Shown: positions 23,962 through 34,590 of the stretch, in pieces
Layout of the letters: each line of letters starts with the position of its first letter
Position numbering within the stretch: the stretch's first letter is position 1
Translations under genes and position numbers: made by a program
The notes under the pieces: generated by a model
What the model was told of the DNA's origin: nothing
The model's input: only the letters and a program-made list of their open reading frames with translations
Database searches by the model: none
Assembly (NCBI RefSeq): GCF_963678635.1
Contig: NC_087071.1
Coordinates: 20,673,194 to 20,737,193, forward strand
Length of the DNA: 64,000 nt
From: Symsagittifera roscoffensis
Taxonomy: Eukaryota; Xenacoelomorpha; Acoela; Convolutidae
Direction of reading: 5' to 3'

Positions 23962-24209
23962 ATTTTTACAATAAACTACTCTAAATGACGATAAAACATC
24001 AATTTACAAATGTTATAAACAATAAATCACATACAATTTGGTTCTAAACCATCATGATAAAAAATTAGCCAATCACAGTTGACCTCTAAATTACTATTAA
24101 GATTAAAATACTTTTAACCTCTAAAATTAATTAAACATTTTAAAATTAATTTGTCTGGAAGTTTCTGAGTCATAATTTCGATTTAGACATGTACGTTTTG
24201 AATAAAAAA

Positions 24210-25095
24210 TGTGCCAGTCGGTCATATTTGGAAGTTTGACCTTGAGAAAAGCAAGAGCACTTAATTTTGGGGTGAAATTTAATTTTTCAAAAATTCGAAT
24301 GGAGCCTGTCATGCACGATTTTCTCGCGATAACTGAAAAACCGAAAAAGAGAATTCAGAACGATCGAATAACAATCGCGGGAAAGTTGTCAGATAAAAAA
24401 CAAGTGGGAAATTGCTATTCGCAATTTCCATCATAGTGAACAAGAGTAGAGCTGTCCTATCTGAAATAGAAGACAGAGTATTCCCGAGAGAACAATTATT
24501 CGAACTGGACTAGAGTGAACCTTCGACGGAAAGGTGGACAGCTAGAGTGTCCCAATGGTTCACATAAAACTTCATTCTAGAGTTCAAACTTACCTCTGCC
24601 ATTCAAACTGACAAACATTGAACTTATCTAGTTATCTTAGTTAATTCTAGAGTTGCTCACCCATTTAATTATTTCCTGTGCTTGAGCGCATCAACATGTG
24701 AGTCCTTAATTTAAATTTCTAGAGTGTGTTTTATGATTGTTATGTTGAGGTAAGGCAAGTTTTAGGTTGATCCATCTGAATTGGATCAAAGTTCCACTGT
24801 CTAATAAAAAGTAACTTAACGGATTGTTCCGACCCGGTTTTTAACGGCGTTCATGTATTTTGGGTATCTAGAGACCTAAGTATGGGGACGTTCTTATTTC
24901 TAGAGTGGGGGGATATTTTGGTAGTAGCCTTTAAGCTGTAACGGGTCGTAGTCTCATGTCACAAGCGAACCGAATTGGCTCCGACTGATTTGAGGTAGAA
25001 AAACACAAGAGATAGTGTCCCTGACTCTTGAGCCAATGGTTATAGGGCCTATTTTTCTTAAGCCTCATGTGTGACTACAGTAGACGAATGTTACA
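24210..25095 (+). repeat. 5' LTR of copy 1, 886 bp
   Basis: Starts TGTGCCAGTCGG and ends CGAATGTTACA (TGT..ACA). The first 659 bp are repeated at 45855-47070 once the MITE is removed. The last 227 bp have no partner in the window because the 3' LTR is interrupted. A polyadenylation-type AATAAA lies at about 24803-24808 and is kept in the 3' LTR. The LTR would carry promoter and polyadenylation functions; no clear TATA box could be chosen. Confidence 0.88.
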
Positions 25096-25106
25096 TAGTG
25101 TTTTTA

Positions 25107-25118
25107 TGGCGCTCCTGG
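25107..25118 (+). promoter_or_regulatory. tRNA primer-binding site of copy 1
   Basis: TGGCGCTCCTGG, 11 nt after the LTR end, identical to the site of the LTR remnant at 15141-15152. It begins with TGG as required to pair with a tRNA CCA end. The tRNA cannot be named without the host's tRNA set. Confidence 0.7.
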
Positions 25119-25600
25119 GTGTTAACGACATCAAGACTACGGAGTCGAACCCACTTGAGACAGCTTCGGGCTAAATGCCCATTCTAGAGTACCGGCGGTG
25201 CGGTTCGACAGGAACGTGCAAACCTTCCGGTTGTACCGTGATAGCTTTTTAAGAAAACTCGAGAAAACTTCCTGGTACGCTCTCCGAACGAGGCTTAGCT
25301 AACCGAGTAAAGGGGGGCAACTAGGGGGACAAAAACACGAGCAAAAAGACAAAAAGCAAAACAAAAACCAAAAAAAGAATAGAAAAGGGAACAAAAACCA
25401 TAAAACGAAAAAAGACAGTGACTTTGACACCAGATCAGTTGGATCAAACCTTTATATTAATTAAATAGTATACCCATACTGTTTTACAAGTTCGATCGTT
25501 TCGATCAACATAGCAATTTAACCCAGTTACCTCAATAAAGTGCCCGAGGGTGGGGCGTTGTCAAGTGTTTTTAGACAGCTTGGAACTTAGCTGGACAACT

Positions 25601-25790
25601 AGGAGACTTGACTGGAAGAGGTGACCAGCCGAGTGGGAAAGTGGTTCAGGAGCACTTGAGCTGAACCAATAGGAGACTTGACTGGAAGAGGTGACCAGCC
25701 GAGTGGGAAAGTGGTTCAGGAGCACTTGAGCTGAACCAATAGGAGACTGGACTGGAAAAGGTGACCAGTCGAGTGGGAAAGTAGCAAAGA
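25601..25790 (+). repeat. 70-bp tandem repeat, about 2.7 copies, in leader
   Basis: Units begin aggagacttg at 25601 and 25671 and aggagactgg at 25741. The first two are nearly identical; the third is diverged and incomplete. Confidence 0.85.
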
Positions 25791-26659
25791 AGGATTTTGC
25801 AGTTCTCGAGTTCTCAAGTTGGGCAGAACGGGTATCGTTAAAATCCACATTACATTATAGGAGATAAGTGTAAAATTGGATAAGCGAAATCCCCTGGTTT
25901 TGAGGAACGTTTTTACTTAAGCAGGCCTGGAGACAGGTCTACGGTTTTCTCTTGAGAGGTTTAGCACCCGGCGCTTAAGGTAATTTTTAGGTTTAAGAAA
26001 GGGGGATAAAAAGGGGGGAGGTTAGAAGGGGGCTGGTTAAGTTAGAGGTTGGCGGTTATAATTTGTAAAAAGGGGGGACACATTAGAGTAGCTAATTGCT
26101 CGGCGTCGTCGACTTAGTTACATTAGATATTTACACGCGTTGGTCATAGGAAACGGATATCCAAAATTAGAATCAGGTTAAGGTAGGTACCCTGGTCGGA
26201 TCGGTAGGGGGGAACAGACATAGACCGTTTTTGTGATACCCCATAAGTTCGCTAGCAGGGGGGGGGGAGAGAACGCGTGGCAATTAGGTACCAGACATTT
26301 TTTCGATAGAAGGTAGACATTTGTCACCTTTGAATTTTAGGTGGATTCATCTTTATGTTTTTATATATTTTTCTTACTTAGATTTTTGTTGCATTTTGGT
26401 AAGGATTTGTGTTTGGCTTTTATACGAACAGGTGATCACAAGATACCTGCGCACAGGTTTTGGTTTCAAGTTGCTTGGAACATTGAAAAAGAGGTAACTA
26501 AAAAAGGGGGGTCAGCATTTGGCCACTAAGAGAGGGTTTTTGGGAAAATTTTTACTAGAGCTTGAGTGGTGGTACAAGGTACAGTGAATCAAGAAGTCCC
26601 CATAACGAGGAAGAAAGAGGTCCCACCGCTCAGACACTTGTCAACAGTCTTGGGACAGT

Positions 26660-27240
26660 GCAGTCCTGGACCAGAGCAGTCTTGGGACAGTGGTCTTGGG
26701 ACACTAGCCTTGGGACAGTGGTCTTGGGACAGTGGTCTTCGGACAGTGGTCTTGGGACAGTGGTCTTGGGACAGTGGTCTTGGGACAGTGGTCTTGGGAC
26801 AGTGGTCTTGGGACAGTGGTCTTGGGACAGTGGTCTTGGGACAGTGGTCTTGGGACAGTGGTCTTGGGACAGTGGTCTTGGGATAGTGGTCTTGGAACAG
26901 TGGTCTTGCGACACTAGCCTTGGGACACTAGCCTTGGGACAGTAGTCTTGGGACACTAGCCTTGGGACAGTAGTCTTGGGACAGTAGTCTTGGGACACTA
27001 GCCTTGGGACAGTAGTCTTGGGACAGTGGTCTTGGGACACTGGCCTTGGGACACTAGCCTTGGGACAGTAGTCTTGGGACACTAGCCTTGGGACAGTAGT
27101 CTTGGGACAGTGGTCTTGGGACACTAGCCTTGGGACACTGACCTTGGGGCAGTACTCTCGGGACAGTCTTGGGACAGTGGTCCTGGGATAGTACTCTCAG
27201 GACAAGGGTCTTGGGACACTGACGGAAAGTACTGGGACAG
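26660..27240 (+). repeat. 14-bp minisatellite, about 40 copies, in leader
   Basis: Core unit cttgggacagtggt, perfectly repeated many times in 26710-26880. It then alternates with variants ending cactagc or cagtagt, and is degenerate after 27130. A 14-bp period keeps all frames open, so apparent ORFs here are not genes. Confidence 0.92.
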
Positions 27241-27550
27241 TACCGAACAGTCTTGGGACAGAAAAAAAACCTGGGACGGTACAAAGAAGAGTAGGGACGG
27301 TAACTGGAAGTCTTAGGACGCTATAAAAATTGAAGTAAAATTACAATAAGTGTTTTGAGACAGATTTAAAACAGAACAACATAGTCGGAGCCCGGTACGG
27401 TTGAGACCACAAATAAAGAAAGTTTCAAGAAAGGTTTTTATCACGTTGTATATTTCCTTTTAAGAATTCTTTTCCACAAAAGATTTTATTCGTAGAATAG
27501 GATTGTGTATATAATAATATTGTAAATAAGAGCAATTGTAAATAGAAATA

Positions 27551-29224
27551 ATGAGACGGAGTAGGGTACCGGTGCTCGAAAAAAGGTCAAGTGGATCAAA
27601 CACGAAATATAACTCGTCGCTGCGCGGAACGACATCAATGGGCCCAAGCAAAACGAAAGATAACTTTTCAGTTAGCATGGTCAGCACGAGGAGTAGTACC
27701 GAGAACAAGGCGCGAGAAGGTGCTAAAGACAAACAGGTGGAGCCCACAATTGAAATCGATCTAGAGACACCAGACCAGAGCGTAGATGAAGTGGAGAAGA
27801 CGACTACGGAATCCACACCGATGCCCCATATGGAAGATCAAAATCCAAAAACCGTGGAGTTTTTGCCGATAGACGCGTTGGAAGACACAACAGGCAATAC
27901 CCGAGAAACGGTGAAAGACGACTCTCAAGTAAAGAAAACATCTTTTACAGAAAAGTTGGCGATGATGGTCGGAATGAAATCGAAGGACAACACGGCCGAA
28001 GAATCAAAAACTGAAAGAGCACGAACATTTGGGACATTGAGCGCGAAGACGACAGAAGCTGACCTAAAGGAAGAACAAGCCAAAACGGAAGCGACAGCCG
28101 AAAACAAGACAACGGCTGATCATGAAACAGCTACTCTTGAGCTTGGCGACCTGATGACAAAACTAAATCAGATCGACAAACACCTAAAGTACAGTGAGAA
28201 AGATAGAGACTTAATAAGGAAAGAGTTGAAATACAACAAACACGAGTATCCGGATAGTTATTTTAACCTGGCTAAGGCTACAGACGAGAGACTCCAGCAG
28301 ATGTCGGACAAGGTAGATGCCACCAATGAAGAACTAGATAAGAACATCAAAAGAGATATGCAACAGTTGAATAACCGATATGATGATGTCAACAGCCAAT
28401 TAGGTAGCCTGGAAAAGAGAATGGACACAATGAACAGGAATCAGGCCGAAAGTTCGTGTGCAATACAGGCGAAGTTGGATGCAATCTTGAGAAATTCTAG
28501 CTCACAAGAAAGACCGGCAGCGGATCGCACACAAGGCACCAGAGTGGACTTTGTGGAACCACAAAGGAACAAACGGCAATCGACACCGTTGCCTTTAAAC
28601 CGGGATGCGGTAAGCATAGCACCAACGGTTGCTAAAACAATCATGAAAAATGGGACATCAAACACAACGAGTGGTCCGGGGGACTCAACAGCTAGCAGCA
28701 ACGCAGGTCCGGATGCCATGACGTGGGCAAGCACTTGGGAGATGATGAACAGGACTCTAGAGGCCTTCTCCACGAGGAACACTGACTCGAGCGATAGGAG
28801 AGACGGAAAATAAAGAAAAACTTTCAAGAAGCCAAAAGAATTCAAAGACGACTCCGATGGATGCATTGACACGTGGGTGGAAGTGATGAGATTACATCTA
28901 GAGCAAGATAACTTAAATGATGAAAGGCAAGCATGCACAGCCATACTCAGCAACCTGGAAGGCACGGCATTGAAATGCGTGGTTGCAAAGAAAGCAGAAG
29001 AACGCGATACCGCGGACAAAATCTTCGAAATATTGCTGAATCGATTCGGATCAGGCATGAAGGGTCACCAAGCGATGATGCGATTTGAAAAGAGAAGGCA
29101 GAGGGACGACGAGTCAATTGATCGGTTCCTAGATGACCTCGAGAGCTTGAGAAGAAGGAGTGACCCGGAGGAGTCGCAAACAGAAGAAACTTTAGCATTG
29201 CCTCGAAGTTCATTGATGGGGTAA
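27551..29224 (+). pseudogene. Gag of copy 1, interrupted by one in-frame TAA
   Basis: ATG at 27551 opens 420 codons to a TAA at 28811-28813; the same frame then continues to 29224. The N-terminal 180 residues are Lys/Glu/Thr-rich and disordered-looking. Residues about 195-315 form a likely coiled coil (KLNQIDKHLKYSEKDRDLIRK onward). After the stop comes a capsid-like segment: WVEVMRLHLEQDNLNDERQ, then MMRFEKRRQRDDESIDRFLDDLE, typical of retrotransposon gag. Near 29190 coding moves to the -1 frame, where NFSIASKFIDGVKSDDLRTM continues gag into the pol frame. No canonical slippery heptamer is visible there, so I take the shift as a mutation rather than recoding, though this is not certain. Confidence 0.8.
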
Positions 29225-29244
29225 AAAGTGATGACTTAAGAACA

Positions 29245-32200
29245 ATGTTAGCAACATACTACACATTGTCGAAAGACAGCGCACCGACCCCAGAAGAAAT
29301 GAGACAGAAATCAAGGGAATACATGCTGATGAAACCCAAGAAATACTCATATTCAGAAAACAGGAACACGCAAGGGGGAAGTCCACCCCAGAGGTCGTCA
29401 TGGTACAAGCCTAGAGATGACATGGACAAGCGCAGATCATGCGCGAACTGCGGGTCGGCGGATCACCACGTGGCTGACTGCACAACATATAAACAAGGCA
29501 TGAAGAGTCTAGGATACGCACCGGATGAGGAGGACATGAGCCAGATGGAGGAACACGAGTACTATAGTGGCTTAATCATCAAGATAGGCGCAAGATGCTT
29601 CTTCTGTAACCAGGAGGGGCACTTCAGAATGGATTGTCCCTTGTTCTGGGAAGCGGTCAAGGACCAGAGTCACCCCAAACATAAGTTGGCATTAGCGGCA
29701 GTGCAGAATCAGCGGAATAGACAAAAAGAGTTTGAATCTAGGAACTTAGGAGCACCAAGCACGGAATTGCCGACGAAAACAGTGAAAGCTGTAACACATG
29801 TTAATGGTGCGATAGAATCCGCGGCCGGGAACTCTCTAGAGATAAACTATGAGAAAGCGGCGACGGAAGCAATTGCCAAAGTGAAACAGGATCTGGCTGC
29901 GAAAGAAATAGAGCAACGACTAAAGCTGGAGATCGAAAGACAGAATTTCAACGAAGCATTAACCGGATCAAACCCAACACCAGAGGCTGTACCAGGCTCA
30001 ACAAAGACCGGGAATTGTAACACTGTAAAAATGGTGACGGGAAAGCCATTCGGCATATCGAAAATCGGGGCTAGAATAATGTCGATAATCACAGTGGGCG
30101 GCCATGAGGTAACCAGAAACTTGAGCGAACGGAGCGACCAGACAATAATGCACATTGACGTGTACGCAGATTACTTGAGTTGTATAAGCCCACAAACGAC
30201 TTCTAGAGCGCTGAGAGCACTACTCACGAGAGGGGGCAGCAAGTCGGTACGTGTTGACAACAGGTATACTGAAGCTTATGGTCCACACGAGGTGATGCTA
30301 AATATAGATGGAATAAACATCTATACCAAGACATTGATAACATGTGACGAAGACCTAATTGGGCAAATCTACGTAGGGAAAGAAGAGTTGAAAGTGAGAT
30401 CGATTGGACACTGCGCTATGCTTGAAGAAGATGCGATGCACATCGGGACAGAGGCAGATGTGACAGGGCACGTGCTAGACATAAGTGGCAAAAAGACTCA
30501 GCTACGTGGGTTACTTGATACGGGAGCAGTCTTGAGCGTCATACCAATCGAAACTTGGGAGCGGATGGGCTTTGACAAAGGTGATTTGATAGACTCGAGA
30601 ATACGGCTGTCAGCTGCAAACAAAGGGGCCCTTCGGGTGCTGGGCAGGACGCCGATAATAGCCCTCAACTTGGGGGAGCGTAACCTGTGGATGAGCTTTA
30701 TCGTGGCAGAAAACCTAGATGAATCTGACCACTTCATTTTGGGCAGAGACTTCATCAGGAATTTCGACGTAACGATTGATCTAAATAACGCAATGTTCAG
30801 GATACGGAACCCGGATAGGAGGTACGCAATCAAACCGGTAAATTTAATAATGGCAAATGAAAAGAAAGCACCGGTATTCTTGAGTAGGAGGGTGAGGCTA
30901 AAAGCGAATGAAGCGGCAATCGTAGGCTTGAGAATGAAAAATTACAATGAACTAAGTGACAACAAGCAAGTGTGTGTAGTTCCGAATCCTAATAGTCAAA
31001 GTGCTGCTGTTTTAGGAAGATCCTTCTCGATAACGAAGAGCGGCCTCTGCGTCAGTGTCTTGTTGAATACCCTTGATATACCGATCACGATACAGAGAGG
31101 GAGGAAACTGGGATATGCTTTACCGGTTAAAACTCGATATGAAACGATCGAGAACTCAAAACAAAATGAAGTTGTCGATTGTCCCAATCATAGGGACAAA
31201 ATTTGTATCTTGAGACGATTGCAGAAAATAAAAGATTCTTCAGGTCTTATTAAATCACTTAAGTCAGAAACGGATGATGGGCTGTCGAGCTGTTCGAACT
31301 TTCCAGAGCGACCCACACTAGATGAAATGCAAACTGATAAACCGGTTCTACCGGAGATTGAACATTTGAGGGGCAAACTGAAAGATGAACAGCTCGAAGC
31401 CATCAAGGACGTACTAGAGCGGAACGAGGAAGTTTTTTCGAGGCATAAGGCGGATATCGGGTGTTGTAATTTCGTTGAGCATGAAATAGAACTTGAGGAA
31501 AACGCGGTACCCCACAGGGAGGGGGCGAGGCGCATGACCCCACACAAATCGGACGCGTGTAGAAAAGAAATCGAGACGTTACTAGAGTATGACATGATAG
31601 AGCCATCCAAGTCACCGTGGGCGTGTGGAGTAGTGATGGCCAAAAAGAAAGGCGACCAGTTGAGGTTTTGTTGTGACTTTCGATACCTGAACTCCGTCAC
31701 GGTGAAGGATGCCTATCCCATACCTAGGATTGATGAGAGCCTCTCGAAGTTAGGTGATGCAAAATTTTTTACGACTCTTGATTTAGGCTCGGCCTTTTGG
31801 CAGGTACCACTAAGGAAGCAGGACAGGGACAAGACAGGGTTTGCCTGCGAGTTGGGTCTGTTTCAATGGAAACGGATGCCGTTTGGACTTTGCAATGCCA
31901 CAGCCACGTTTCAGCGGTTGATGGCACACGCGCTGATAGGCGTGACGAAGAAGTATGGCAACCTGGTAATGTGCTACGTGGATGACGTGGTAATAGCGAC
32001 GCCAACACTGGAAGACCACATTGAGAGACTTGACGAAGTGTTTGCATGCATGAAGAGGTCGGGGCTAAAGTGTAAACCATCAAAGTGCGAGATACTCAAG
32101 GACTCAATAAAATACTTGGGCAGGATGGTAGACAAGCACGGCATCAGACCTGATACGGACGCCGTGGAAGCAGTCCTGACCTGGAAATCACCGAAGACAG

Positions 32201-34590
32201 AGCACCAGTTGATGAGCTTCCTGGGTTTCGCTAACTATTATAGAGAGTTCATCAAAGGCTATGCAGACAAGGTATACCCGATGCAACAATTAATGAGACA
32301 CAAGGGCAAGAAGTTCACGTGGAACAACGCAGCAGAAGAGTCATTCCAGAGAATAAAGAAAGAGCTATGTGAGGCACCAGTACTGGGTATGCCCACTGAG
32401 AAAGGGATGTACGTGCTGGACACGGATGCGTCGGTAGTCGCGATTTCTGGGATTCTCCACCAAGAACAAGAATGGAATGGGAAGACAGTCTTGAGACCAA
32501 TAGCGTACGGGAGCAAAGTCCTGAGTGACACGGAAATGAAGTACGGAGCACCGAAAGCAGAGATGTTCGCGGTGGTTACCTTTGTCGAGAAATACAAGGC
32601 ATACCTGGGCAGTGAGCCATTCAAGTTGCGAGTCGACAATCGAGCACTGAGCTGGCTGAAAACGTACTCAATGGTTCAAAGTTACATTGGGAGGTGGATA
32701 GTTCGCCTGGATGGATACAACATGATAATTGAGCATAGAACACGAGATAAACATCAGAATGCCGACAGCTTGAGTAAGAAGACGGAATTCTATGAGAGAC
32801 AAGAGCAAAGAGAGGCAGACATACCTGAAATCAAAGATGGCTTCTCCTTCATGGACAAGGAAACGTACGACAGTCTTCCACTCACGAGATGGCTGGACAA
32901 ATCAGGCAAACCGATAGAAGATCATCCTGAATTACCTAAAGAACCTCCAGAGAAGACCATCTTGAAGAAGAGCAAAAGGATTCCAATAGAGATAATACTC
33001 AAGTCGAAGATCGTGAAGGAGACGCTCAAGGCAAAAGGCTATGATCTTAACCAGGTAGAAGCAGGAACTGCACAGATAGATGATGATTTAATGAGGTTGC
33101 TCGAGAAACTATCAGATCATAAGCCCGTGATCCAAGAGAAGGGTCAAGAGGAACCGGAAGTCACTATAATTCGGAGAAAAGAGACAGTGAACGATACTGA
33201 CTCCTCAAGAGGAAGCGTCACTGACAGCAAAGATGTCGTGCGGTCACTAGTTGATAAGATCCCCGAAAACATTCTGGAGCAGACCAAGGTTAGGAAAAAG
33301 AAAGTGACGTTCAAAGAAGATACTGAACACCTGGGACTAGGTCAAGAGTCCGGGGAGTACTCCATAATCACGGAAGAAGAAACCGGAGAAGGAAAACTGT
33401 CCGGGGAGCATGAAGAATGGGATGAAGACTCGGATGAGAGCAGCGAAAACCAAGACAGTCTGTGCATGATATTGGCGGAAGAGAAGACAAGGCACCACGA
33501 CAGGGAGTTACAGACGGATCCATCTTCAGGAACGTACAATCTAGACATACAGGAGCTACGAGGTGGTGAGGAACTTGAGAAAATTGCGGTTTCAAGGAAG
33601 CCATTCAGGGAACTATCAAGCAACTCAAACGTCAGAACGAATCTGGTGCCAGAAGATGATATGAAAATCGTGAAAAGGATGATATGCGTGAAGCTGAGTG
33701 ATGACATCCACAACCCTGGTGAGATGAATGGACAGATCATGGCGCTAAAGGAGCATGTCAAGGCGAGATACAGGCTGTCAGACCTAAAAAGAGCCCAAAA
33801 GAATGACAAAATGACAAATAACCTCTCCAAATGGATCCAGTCGGGGGTCAAGGTGAAGGGGGAACTCGAGGAAGACAGCTATAAGATCTTGAGCCAGTTC
33901 TACAAAGAAAAGAAAGACTTACTCTATCACACAGCTGATGGGGTGGTAGCATGCAAGAGGAAAGATGGGGAGAAGATAATACACAAACACAACCTCATCA
34001 TACTGCCACAGTTGTATCAAACGGAGGTGCTTTTCAGATCGCACGACCAGATGGGGCACCAGGGGATAGACAAAGTACAACAAAGGATACTTCACAGGTT
34101 TGATTGGCCAGGGATGAGAAAAGCTTGCGAGAGATGGGTGAATGCCTGCCTGGCATGCCTCCAGGTAAAGGACCCAAGGAAGATGAAGTTTCCCCTCAAG
34201 TCCGTCGAGAGCTCAGAATTCAATGAAGTGGTGCAGATAGACCATCAAAAAATCTGCATGACGGAGTCGGGATATAACCAGATATTGGTTATAATAGATC
34301 ACTTCACAAAGTTGGCGGAAGCGGTTCCGTGCCAGACAGCCTCGGCCGAGGAGACATGTGATCATCTGATAACGCATTGGATATCGCGGTATGGTTTTCC
34401 AATGACTTTCCAGTCGGACAACGGCAAAGCTTTTGTGGGGGACTTGACAAAAGAATTGATGAGGAGATCGCACATTGCTCAAGCACACTCGACAACCTAC
34501 CATCCACAGACCAACGGGTTGGTAGAGAGACAGAACAGGACACTGGTCAACATGTTAAGGGTGTACAAGATACATGACGGATTGGGATAA
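29245..34590 (+). CDS. Gag end and Pol of copy 1: zinc knuckles, protease, RT, RNase H, integrase
   Basis: 1781 codons; truly a continuation of gag (frame open from about 29188), so the ATG is only nominal. Two CCHC-like knuckles lie at residues about 66 (CANCGSADHHVADC) and 117 (CFFCNQEGHFRMDC). Protease LLDTGAVLSVIP lies near residue 423. RT spans about 780-970 with TTLDLGSAFWQVPL, MPFGLCNATATFQRLM and CYVDDVVIATP (YVDD near 911). RNase H starts at LDTDASVVAISG (about 1058). An acidic, Ser-rich insertion of roughly 330 residues follows. Integrase zinc finger HDQMGHQG..CLAC is near 1600, catalytic Asp in VVQIDHQ, second in FQSDNGKAF, Glu in NGLVERQNR (about 1759). It then shifts frame (about 5 nt fewer than copy 2), ending at 34590. 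All catalytic motifs are intact. Confidence 0.93.
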   Translation: MLATYYTLSKDSAPTPEEMRQKSREYMLMKPKKYSYSENRNTQGGSPPQRSSWYKPRDDMDKRRSCANCGSADHHVADCTTYKQGMKSLGYAPDEEDMSQMEEHEYYSGLIIKIGARCFFCNQEGHFRMDCPLFWEAVKDQSHPKHKLALAAVQNQRNRQKEFESRNLGAPSTELPTKTVKAVTHVNGAIESAAGNSLEINYEKAATEAIAKVKQDLAAKEIEQRLKLEIERQNFNEALTGSNPTPEAVPGSTKTGNCNTVKMVTGKPFGISKIGARIMSIITVGGHEVTRNLSERSDQTIMHIDVYADYLSCISPQTTSRALRALLTRGGSKSVRVDNRYTEAYGPHEVMLNIDGINIYTKTLITCDEDLIGQIYVGKEELKVRSIGHCAMLEEDAMHIGTEADVTGHVLDISGKKTQLRGLLDTGAVLSVIPIETWERMGFDKGDLIDSRIRLSAANKGALRVLGRTPIIALNLGERNLWMSFIVAENLDESDHFILGRDFIRNFDVTIDLNNAMFRIRNPDRRYAIKPVNLIMANEKKAPVFLSRRVRLKANEAAIVGLRMKNYNELSDNKQVCVVPNPNSQSAAVLGRSFSITKSGLCVSVLLNTLDIPITIQRGRKLGYALPVKTRYETIENSKQNEVVDCPNHRDKICILRRLQKIKDSSGLIKSLKSETDDGLSSCSNFPERPTLDEMQTDKPVLPEIEHLRGKLKDEQLEAIKDVLERNEEVFSRHKADIGCCNFVEHEIELEENAVPHREGARRMTPHKSDACRKEIETLLEYDMIEPSKSPWACGVVMAKKKGDQLRFCCDFRYLNSVTVKDAYPIPRIDESLSKLGDAKFFTTLDLGSAFWQVPLRKQDRDKTGFACELGLFQWKRMPFGLCNATATFQRLMAHALIGVTKKYGNLVMCYVDDVVIATPTLEDHIERLDEVFACMKRSGLKCKPSKCEILKDSIKYLGRMVDKHGIRPDTDAVEAVLTWKSPKTEHQLMSFLGFANYYREFIKGYADKVYPMQQLMRHKGKKFTWNNAAEESFQRIKKELCEAPVLGMPTEKGMYVLDTDASVVAISGILHQEQEWNGKTVLRPIAYGSKVLSDTEMKYGAPKAEMFAVVTFVEKYKAYLGSEPFKLRVDNRALSWLKTYSMVQSYIGRWIVRLDGYNMIIEHRTRDKHQNADSLSKKTEFYERQEQREADIPEIKDGFSFMDKETYDSLPLTRWLDKSGKPIEDHPELPKEPPEKTILKKSKRIPIEIILKSKIVKETLKAKGYDLNQVEAGTAQIDDDLMRLLEKLSDHKPVIQEKGQEEPEVTIIRRKETVNDTDSSRGSVTDSKDVVRSLVDKIPENILEQTKVRKKKVTFKEDTEHLGLGQESGEYSIITEEETGEGKLSGEHEEWDEDSDESSENQDSLCMILAEEKTRHHDRELQTDPSSGTYNLDIQELRGGEELEKIAVSRKPFRELSSNSNVRTNLVPEDDMKIVKRMICVKLSDDIHNPGEMNGQIMALKEHVKARYRLSDLKRAQKNDKMTNNLSKWIQSGVKVKGELEEDSYKILSQFYKEKKDLLYHTADGVVACKRKDGEKIIHKHNLIILPQLYQTEVLFRSHDQMGHQGIDKVQQRILHRFDWPGMRKACERWVNACLACLQVKDPRKMKFPLKSVESSEFNEVVQIDHQKICMTESGYNQILVIIDHFTKLAEAVPCQTASAEETCDHLITHWISRYGFPMTFQSDNGKAFVGDLTKELMRRSHIAQAHSTTYHPQTNGLVERQNRTLVNMLRVYKIHDGLG

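Larger units (their letters stand above)
22124..24000 (-). mobile_element. Penelope-like element with inverted terminal hammerhead-like repeats
   Basis: A minus-strand RT/GIY-YIG gene (about 23901-22500) lies between related repeats. 22124-22174 (plus orientation) and 23918-23968 (minus orientation) are near-identical inverted copies. A third copy on the minus strand lies at 22263-22330, just past the 3' end of the ORF. Such terminal pseudo-LTR arrangements, often with hammerhead motifs, are known for Penelope-like elements. The right end lies about 240 bp from the giant element's 5' LTR. Confidence 0.75.
25119..27550 (+). other. 2.4 kb untranslated leader of copy 1
   Basis: Non-coding stretch between PBS and gag with an A-rich, G-depleted block (25330-25410), a 70-bp tandem repeat, a G-rich segment (25980-26270) and a 14-bp minisatellite. 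Long open frames within the minisatellite on both strands are repeat artefacts. The leader would hold packaging and dimerisation signals; which part does so is unknown. Confidence 0.7.

Noticed and set aside
25140-25160. B-box-like ggttcgactcc on the minus strand in the leader, suggesting a tRNA or SINE
   Set aside because: No A box at the proper distance and no acceptor or T-stem pairing; likely chance.
26562-27124. Long overlapping open frames on both strands
   Set aside because: Produced by the 14-bp minisatellite; translations are pure short repeats with no domain.
29185-29200. Programmed -1 frameshift between gag and pol in copy 1
   Set aside because: The sequence at the shift is not a canonical slippery heptamer, and gag also has a nonsense codon, so decay is the simpler reading; the copy 2 equivalent is outside the window.
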